A stretch of DNA of 18,357 nucleotides from DAIRFP01 sp036794995. GTDB taxonomy: Bacteria > Desulfobacterota > Binatia > UBA9968. Of this stretch, positions 8,034 to 13,244 are shown in pieces. The translations under genes were made by a program, and so were the position numbers. The notes below the pieces were generated by a model. The model did no database searches and was not told the DNA's origin. It worked only from the letters and a program-made list of their open reading frames with translations. The DNA is taken from assembly GCA_036794995.1 (NCBI GenBank), contig DAIRFP010000099.1, positions 1 to 18,357 of the forward strand, in the 5' to 3' direction. Position 1 is the stretch's first letter; each line of letters opens with the position of its first letter.

Positions 8034-8141
8034 TTCGACTAAGCTCAGGATGCGCGGCTTTGAAGAATTCCGCTCGTGGTGATTCCTCGACGGGCTCGGA
8101 ACTGAAGGCCGTCGAGGAAGGCTGCCGTGAGGCTTCTCGAA
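8034..8141. repeat. Degenerate TTCGAC...GCTCA-type dyad element with strong internal hairpin
   Basis: The spacer between the sigma-54 activator and glgX starts with TTCGACTAAGCTCA (8034-8047). It ends in a 10-of-14 inverted match, TGAGGCTTCTCGAA (8128-8141). Inside is a perfect 11-bp stem, TTCCTCGACGG (8083-8093) against CCGTCGAGGAA (8109-8119), with a 15-bp loop. The outer arms resemble those of the better-preserved element at 11755-11791, so both may be members of one dispersed intergenic family. There is no T-tract, so it is not a typical terminator, although such hairpins can protect or end transcripts. Confidence 0.45.
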
Positions 8142-8219
8142 CGGCCGAACCATGCGGTGAATATTCCTTCACCGTAGACCCGGAAGGCGCAAAACTTTGA
8201 ACCCGGAACTCTAGGGCCT

Positions 8220-11200
8220 TTACTGCGGTATGGCCACTGTCGTTTGCCTGGGTTTGTGAATTCCCAGTTTGTCCATGCGCGAACGCAGTGTGCTGGGATT
8301 CAGACCCAAGATCACTGCCGCTCCCTTGGGCCCTTCGATCCGCCAACCCGTCTGATTCAACACTTCAAGAATATGCTTCCGATGAAGCTGTTCCAGAGTC
8401 GCTGCCGGCAAACTACCCGCGCCATCCTTCGTCCGCCCGGCTGCGGCTCCCATTGGCATGCCGGAAGAAACCCCGGCACCTAAAGGCAACTCCCATCCTT
8501 CCGGCAACTGGAGCACTGAAGTGGTGGACGTGACGGCCGCCCGCTCTATCACGTTCTGTAACTCCCTGACGTTGCCCGGCCACTCGTAACGCCGCAGCGC
8601 GTCCAACACATCCGCCGGAAGCGGCTCGAACACTCGTCCCAACCTTCGACCCGCTTCCCGGAGAAACGCCTGCGCCAACAATCCAATATCATCACCCCGC
8701 TCTCGCAACGGCGGCAACTGAATCGGATAGACGTTCAAGCGATAGTATAGATCCAGTCGAAACCTCTCCTTTTGTACCGCTTCCGCCAGATTGCGGTTGG
8801 TCGCCGCAATCACCCGCGCGTTCACTTTGATCGTTTTGCCGCTTCCCAAGCGCTCAAACTCCCCCTCCTGCAACACCCGCAACAGCTTCGGCTGCAACCT
8901 CAGCGGCAACTCCGCCACCTCATCGAGAAAAATCGTCGCCCCATCCGCCAGCTCAAACCGCCCCACCTGCCGCTCTGTCGCCCCCGTGAACGCCCCCTTC
9001 TCATGCCCGAACAGCTCGCTCTCGATCAATTCCCCGGGCAGCGCCGAGCAGTTCACCTTCACCAACGGCCGCTCCCGGCGCGCGCTCTTCTCGTGCACCG
9101 CCCGGGCGACCAGCTCTTTGCCCGTCCCCGTCTCTCCCAAAATCAATACCGTCATGTCCGTCGCGGCCACTTGCGCCACGTGTTGAAGAACCTTGCGCAT
9201 GCCCTCGCTCTCTCCCACCAGGTTCCCGTAACGGTGTACTCCGGAGACCTCGGAGCGCAAATAGACGTTCTCAGCTTCCAGCCGATCCTTTAGGCGCTGC
9301 ACTTCCGCCAGCGCATCCTTCAAGGCTTCCTCCGCTTGTTGGCGATCGCTAACGTCCATCAAAGACCCGATCCTGCGCAACGGCTTCCCGCTTTCGTCAC
9401 GCACGATGGAGCCCCGCTCGTGAACATGAGCGTAAGAACCGTCTGCGCGGCGAAAGCGATACTCGGCTTCAAACGCCTGTCTTCCGTCCCGGATCCCCGC
9501 TTCCAATCGGGAAGTGACCCCACTTTTATCCGCCGGATGAATCAGCCCAGCCCACCAAGCCATGTCGTAACGTCCGGTTTCCGCCGCATACCCGAAGACT
9601 ATTTTACCGTTCTCATTCCACCATAACGAGTCCGCGACCAGATCCCAGTCGTAGATGACGTCTTTGGTGGCCTGTAGCACGAGCCGAAAGCGCTCTTCAC
9701 TTTTGCGCAACGCCTGCTGCGCCATCTTGCTCTCGATGCCAATGCCGGCGATGCGGCTGGCAACTTCGATCATTTCCATATCGCCCGGATTAGGGCTTCG
9801 GGGGGTGCGGTAATACATCGCGAAGGAACCCATCACTTTGCCGTCCGAGGAGACGATCGGCGTGGACCAGCAAGAGCGCAGTCCATGGGCGGTAGCCACA
9901 TCGCGGTAATCGCACCAAAGCGGGTCCTCGAGAATATCCGTCACGATCACAGGCATTCTTTGAAACATCGCCGTTCCGCAGGAGCCGACTTTCGGACCGA
10001 TGGAGAGGCCGTCGATGGCTTTCGTGTAGGTTTCAGGCAGACTCGGGGCGGCGCCGTGGCGCACGTGCACGCCATCCTCATCGAGAAGCAGAATCGAACA
10101 AAGCATGCCACTGGACTGGGACTCGATGAAGCGCGCCAGGCTCACGAGAATATCTTGCAGCGGCGCATTCATCGCAATCATCTCGAGCATGTCGCTCTGC
10201 CCGGCGCGCAGGGTTTCGGCCCGCTTGCGCTGGCTGATATCGCGAATATAGGTAAGAAACTGCACCGGCGTCCCGGCGGTGTCCGGCACCACCGAGCAGT
10301 TCAGATAAACCCAAATGATCGAGCCGTCTTTGCGGACGTAGCGTTTTTCGACGTCAAAAGATTTGATCTCGCCGACGATCAGGCGCAAACATTGACTCCA
10401 CTCTTTTTCAATGTCATCGGGGTGAGTCACCTCGTCAAAGCGATGCCCGAGCAGTTCGTTCTCTTCGTAGCCAAGCAGATGGCACAAGGTCGGCGGCACC
10501 TTAATCCACCGGCCATCCAGGTCCAGATGCGTGGTCATCACCAGAGAAATTTTTTCGGTTCGTACCAGGCGTTCTTCGCTTTCGCGCAACGCCTGTTCGA
10601 CCAGCTTCCGTTCCGTGACGTCCCTTCCGACGCTTTGAAACTCGACAACCCGTCCCGAGCTGTCGCGAATTGGGCGATCGACCCATTGCTGCCAGCGCAA
10701 CTCACCCTGGCGTGTCCAACTTTCGTGCTCATAGGAGCCCACCCTGGGGTTCTCGACGAGGGATGCGATGTGTCGCCTCGCAGCCCCATGTTCGGTCTCG
10801 GGAACAAGCCTCAAGAAACTTTGACCGACAAGTTCATCAGGCGATTTGCCGAAGTAGCGAGCATAGGCGCCGTTGACAAACGTTAAGGTGGTATCGGGCA
10901 GAAAACGACAGACCAATTCCGTCTGATCTTCCACCACCGCCCGGTAGCGTTGTTCGCTACGGCGCAGCGCCTCCTCCGCGGTCACCCGATCGGTGATATC
11001 GATGTGACTAATAACCACGCCGCCATGATCCGGCGGCATCGGGTCGACACTCATCAAAAACCAGCGTTCCCGTCCGGATGGCTCGTGGCAGGGATATTCC
11101 AACGATGCGCGGGGAAGCCGCCCTGCAAGTACCGCTTCGATACTCTCCAACGCCTCCTGTGCGAAGGGATGGCCCTGTTCTGCGGCCCGTTTGCAGACGC

Positions 11201-11396
11201 TCAGATAATCTACCCCACGGGAGGTTCGGGCATCATCTCCGCCCTGCTCGCGGGCGAAAGCAATCCACGACCGGCTGGCGGTCTCCACTCTACCGCAACG
11301 ATCGAGCGTAACGACGTGGGCCGACAGTGAATCAAAAATCGCGGCGAGGATTCGGTTGTCCTCCCATAAAGCAATTCTAGGTTCTGATCTTTCCAT
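8220..11396 (-). CDS. Sigma-54-dependent transcriptional activator with four PAS regions and a GAF domain
   Basis: This 1058-residue cytoplasmic regulator activates RNA polymerase holding sigma-54. Order: PAS-like region (about 13-137, ending SHIDITDR); PAS 2 (about 148-264, ending SVGRDVTERK); PAS 3 (about 275-391, ending YIRDISQRK); GAF (about 403-556, with CGTAMFQRMPVIVTDI); PAS 4 (about 568-688, ending LMDVSDRQ); a coiled linker (688-715). Then comes the AAA+ domain (about 724-955) with Walker A GETGTGK (754-760), the sigma-54 contact loop GAFTGA (801-806), Walker B TIFLDE (821-826), LYYRLNVYPI with arginine near 886, and WPGNVRELQNVIERA. A Fis-type helix-turn-helix ends it (about 1003-1048). 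All activator motifs are intact, so it should be functional. It has no receiver domain; control is through small ligands or redox at PAS/GAF. Layout resembles FhlA-like regulators but with more sensor modules. Targets are unknown; glgX lies downstream in the same direction. Confidence 0.94.
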   Translation of the reverse strand: MERSEPRIALWEDNRILAAIFDSLSAHVVTLDRCGRVETASRSWIAFAREQGGDDARTSRGVDYLSVCKRAAEQGHPFAQEALESIEAVLAGRLPRASLEYPCHEPSGRERWFLMSVDPMPPDHGGVVISHIDITDRVTAEEALRRSEQRYRAVVEDQTELVCRFLPDTTLTFVNGAYARYFGKSPDELVGQSFLRLVPETEHGAARRHIASLVENPRVGSYEHESWTRQGELRWQQWVDRPIRDSSGRVVEFQSVGRDVTERKLVEQALRESEERLVRTEKISLVMTTHLDLDGRWIKVPPTLCHLLGYEENELLGHRFDEVTHPDDIEKEWSQCLRLIVGEIKSFDVEKRYVRKDGSIIWVYLNCSVVPDTAGTPVQFLTYIRDISQRKRAETLRAGQSDMLEMIAMNAPLQDILVSLARFIESQSSGMLCSILLLDEDGVHVRHGAAPSLPETYTKAIDGLSIGPKVGSCGTAMFQRMPVIVTDILEDPLWCDYRDVATAHGLRSCWSTPIVSSDGKVMGSFAMYYRTPRSPNPGDMEMIEVASRIAGIGIESKMAQQALRKSEERFRLVLQATKDVIYDWDLVADSLWWNENGKIVFGYAAETGRYDMAWWAGLIHPADKSGVTSRLEAGIRDGRQAFEAEYRFRRADGSYAHVHERGSIVRDESGKPLRRIGSLMDVSDRQQAEEALKDALAEVQRLKDRLEAENVYLRSEVSGVHRYGNLVGESEGMRKVLQHVAQVAATDMTVLILGETGTGKELVARAVHEKSARRERPLVKVNCSALPGELIESELFGHEKGAFTGATERQVGRFELADGATIFLDEVAELPLRLQPKLLRVLQEGEFERLGSGKTIKVNARVIAATNRNLAEAVQKERFRLDLYYRLNVYPIQLPPLRERGDDIGLLAQAFLREAGRRLGRVFEPLPADVLDALRRYEWPGNVRELQNVIERAAVTSTTSVLQLPEGWELPLGAGVSSGMPMGAAAGRTKDGAGSLPAATLEQLHRKHILEVLNQTGWRIEGPKGAAVILGLNPSTLRSRMDKLGIHKPRQTTVAIPQ

Positions 11397-11654
11397 CGCG
11401 CCGCACGGACCCTTTTCCCTCTAAGTTACTACGGCCAGTTCCCGATGCCAACAGATGGGAATTCGTTGATTATTAATCACAGGAGTACGGCGCGAGTCGT
11501 GCGGAGCGCCGGCGCCCGGATTTAGCGAAAGCCCAGGCAGTCGCAATAACCCCGCAGCGGTGTTGAAAAGAAACGTATCTAAAGCTCAATCACGGCGGGT
11601 TTGATTCCCGGTAGCTTGCTACGCCAGGAGCTAATCCCAGACCTCTTAGAGTCC

Positions 11655-11817
11655 GTCATTCCCGAATGCTTCTATGCCTCGATTTCCCTCGGCACGGTGC
11701 GGTTCTCGAACCGTCGGGAATCCAGACGAGACCGGAAACTGGACCCCCGACCCATTCGACATCGCTCAGGGTCGTGGTGAGCATAGTCGAACCACGATTA
11801 AAACATTCGGGGGTGAC
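11655..11817. repeat. Compound dyad repeat with GTCATTCCCGAATG ends and apparent internal insertions
   Basis: The ends are inverted repeats: GTCATTCCCGAATG (11655-11668) and the reverse complement of CATTCGGGGGTGAC (11804-11817), matching at 12 of 14 positions. From recollection rather than a search, many uncultured proteobacterial-type genomes carry an intergenic element of the form CATTCCCGAATG...TCGGGAATCCAG...ACTGG...CATTCGGGAATGAC. Here the same blocks occur in order, but two extra segments interrupt them. About 38 bp (roughly 11675-11712, holding CGGTTC-TC-GAACCG) lies between CTTCTAT and TCGGGAATCCAG. A second dyad (11755-11797) lies before GATTAAAACATTCGGG. There is no transposase, so it is at most a non-autonomous MITE or REP-like sequence. 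Confidence 0.6.
11755..11797. repeat. Inner dyad TTCGACATCGCTCA / TGAGCATAGTCGAA
   Basis: The arms at 11755-11768 and 11778-11791 match at 11 of 14 positions around a 9-bp loop. A second, competing perfect stem uses TCGTGGT (11772-11778) and ACCACGA (11791-11797). The mutually exclusive hairpins suggest a specialised repeat rather than random sequence. It resembles the weaker element at 8034-8141 and appears to sit inside the larger repeat at 11655-11817. Confidence 0.6.
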
Positions 11818-12049
11818 GCCTTTTGGGATAAATTCTTATCGCTATCTTTGTGATACCCGGCGGTTTCCCGCGGGTAGTTCCGGCAAGCCTTTGCTTCCCC
11901 CGAGCGGGGCAGCCTAAGGGATTTCGAGGTAAGAATCAGAACTGTCCTGATAGCCACATGGTTGAGCACGTGTATATGTTGTGAGAGAAAGAAGAGACAA
12001 TGAATCTAAAGCGGGAAAGATTCCCAAAAACAACGCCTTTTCAATAAAG

Positions 12050-12059
12050 AAAGGTGAGG
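12050..12059 (+). promoter_or_regulatory. Ribosome site AAAGGTGAGG deciding the HTH gene start
   Basis: The purine-rich block lies 8 bp before the ATG at 12068. The frame is open further upstream to a GTG at 11981, but the extra 29 residues (lysine-, asparagine- and glutamate-rich) lie outside the helix-turn-helix fold and contain this ribosome site. The shorter product is therefore preferred. Confidence 0.7.
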
Positions 12060-12067
12060 CATGCGAT

Positions 12068-12268
12068 ATGGAAGAAGGACTCATCACCATTCAGCAGGTC
12101 GCTGACTATTTGAAGGTCGACAGATTCACCGTTTACCGGCTCGTCACGCAGAAACGGATTCCTGCTTTCAAAGTCGGCGGTCAATGGCGCTTTAAACAAA
12201 CGATGATCGATTCTTGGCTTATGAGAAACTCCAACATGAGCGAAGACAGGTTTCCATTGGCGCGTTAA
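12068..12268 (+). CDS. Small excisionase-type helix-turn-helix DNA-binding protein
   Basis: The 66-residue product is almost entirely one winged helix-turn-helix of the MerR/excisionase class (HTH_17). LITIQQVADYLKVDRFTVYRLVTQKR contains the two helices (residues about 5-30), and IPAFKVGGQWRFKQTMIDSWL (31-51) forms the wing and closing helix, with the typical VGGQWRF signature. Proteins of this size and type bind DNA as small regulators or recombination directionality factors. No integrase, phage gene or plasmid function is nearby, so a regulatory role is more likely than excision. It is the only complete plus-strand gene here and is transcribed away from the sigma-54 activator. Whether it controls itself, the activator, or something else is not shown. 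Confidence 0.85.
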   Translation: MEEGLITIQQVADYLKVDRFTVYRLVTQKRIPAFKVGGQWRFKQTMIDSWLMRNSNMSEDRFPLAR

Positions 12269-12675
12269 GAGCGCGGGCGTCACGTGTCATCATCCAGACA
12301 AAGAGTCACTGTCAATTTCACCACAATATCGGCAGTGAGTTCGCCAAGCGACGAAGAATTTTCCACTCCACCAGCGAGGACTCATTTGGCCGCGATCGCG
12401 TGGACCGGCTTGATCCTTCCTTTCGGGTAACCACATCCCCCAACTGCCGGTTGGGGGAATTCACAATCATCTAGACAAAATCGGCTCCGCAAAAACTACC
12501 GAGCGCGCGCTGCTCAAAGACAATAGCTCTGCCTTACAGCCAATCAGGAACTATGCCGCCATCATGATCAGCGCGCTCCAGTTCGTCAATATCTCCGGGG
12601 GAAGTGGTCCGCAGCTGTTCCGCTCCAGACCATCTGATTCTTGACCGCTGCGCCGCAAACTACGCTAGACGGTCG
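12269..12675. other. Convergent spacer with one strong hairpin
   Basis: This 407-bp spacer lies between the ends of the plus-strand HTH gene and the minus-strand exported-protein gene. A GC-rich hairpin at 12436-12458 is the main structure. A plus-strand frame around 12465-12643 (...IRNYAAIMISALQFVNISG...) is open but has no start with a ribosome site and no family I recognise. No RNA gene is apparent. Confidence 0.45.
12436..12458. terminator. Candidate bidirectional terminator hairpin
   Basis: A perfect 9-bp stem, TCCCCCAAC (12436-12444) with GTTGGGGGA (12450-12458), closes a 5-bp loop, TGCCG. It lies 168 bp past the HTH stop and between two converging genes, where a shared terminator would be expected. 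There is no run of T on either side, so classical intrinsic termination is doubtful. It may instead be a repeat hairpin or an RNA 3' stabiliser. Confidence 0.4.
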
Positions 12676-13128
12676 TTATTTTTGCTTGCCTGGAGCGCCG
12701 CCGGCCTTCTTCAACTCGGCCCGATAAGAGATGCCATCTTTGCCCTTGCCCTCGGCTTTCAGCATGGATTGACCCTTGGTCTTATCGGTAAAGAGTTGTA
12801 CCGCTACGCTGCCCCTTTCACCCTGCGCCGTAGCTTTACCATCTTTCACGGTCAAAGTGCCTTTGCCGCTGAACACGCCGATCTCCCGATAACTGGCAAA
12901 TTCGTAATCCCCGCTATCTTGGATGCTGACGTTTACCCAATCATCGTTTCTAGATCTCGGCGTTCGAATCATGATTCCTTCCCATTTCCCGGCGATACTC
13001 TTAATGTCCGTGATTGCCGTGGGCGACCATTGGGCCTTTTCACTAGCCGCAAACACAGCACAAGCGAGCGCTGCTTGGACGCCGATGATTAACCCACTGA
13101 TTTGCAAAAATCGGATAATTCTTTTCAT
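12676..13128 (-). CDS. Small exported protein of unknown function
   Basis: The product is 150 residues with a clear signal peptide: MKRIIRFLQ basic start, hydrophobic core (ISGLIIGVQAALACAVF), and likely cleavage after the alanines at 27-28. The mature protein of about 122 residues has alternating polar and hydrophobic stretches: GKWEGIMIRTP, DYEFASYREIGVFSGKGTL, KATAQGERGSVAVQLF. These look like a small all-beta fold, and the tail is lysine- and glycine-rich (LKKAGGAPGKQK). It has no internal cysteine pairs that suggest disulfides. I do not recognise the family. The ATG at 13126-13128 has an excellent ribosome site (GAGGAGGC, 13133-13140). It starts 116 bp after the phosphoketolase stop on the same strand, so it may be read from that transcript or have its own promoter. 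Confidence 0.75.
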   Translation of the reverse strand: MKRIIRFLQISGLIIGVQAALACAVFAASEKAQWSPTAITDIKSIAGKWEGIMIRTPRSRNDDWVNVSIQDSGDYEFASYREIGVFSGKGTLTVKDGKATAQGERGSVAVQLFTDKTKGQSMLKAEGKGKDGISYRAELKKAGGAPGKQK

Positions 13129-13244
13129 AAAAGCCTCCTCTGTGTTGTCGCTAAAATTGGTTGCGTGATTCGCCGGTCATGCTGTGATTTTGATTTGCGG
13201 GTTCGCTGCAAACCTCCGTTTCCATTACTCCAATCTGTGGTATC

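Larger units (their letters stand above)
11397..12067. other. Long spacer between divergent regulators (sigma-54 activator and HTH protein)
   Basis: This 671-bp spacer must contain the promoters of both divergent genes. About 70 bp upstream of the activator start is TGATTA-T-TAATCA (11467-11479), a small operator-like dyad. GTAGC-TT-GCTAC follows near 11611. The centre is filled by the compound repeat at 11655-11817. From 11854 to about 11935 there are close dyads: TACCCG/CGGGTA arms at 11854-11859 and 11871-11876, and CCCC/GGGG arms at 11898-11901 and 11906-11909 flanked by GCT/AGC. These could fold in the leader of the HTH gene. I found no match to a riboswitch class I know and no convincing coding frame. 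Confidence 0.5.

Noticed and set aside
9885..10886. 333-codon plus-strand open frame opposite the sigma-54 activator
   Set aside because: The minus-strand frame contains continuous PAS and GAF motifs; the plus-strand product is His/Gln/Arg-rich without a domain, as expected of an antisense shadow.
11596..11628. CGGG-TTTGATT-CCCG followed by ...GCCA, resembling a tRNA T-arm and 3' end
   Set aside because: The loop has T where the near-invariant C56 should be, no matching acceptor strand, D-arm or anticodon arm lies upstream, and the nearby bases form their own GTAGC-TT-GCTAC hairpin.
11981..12067. Longer HTH protein starting at GTG 11981
   Set aside because: The 29 extra residues are outside the domain, and AAAGGTGAGG lies directly before the ATG at 12068.
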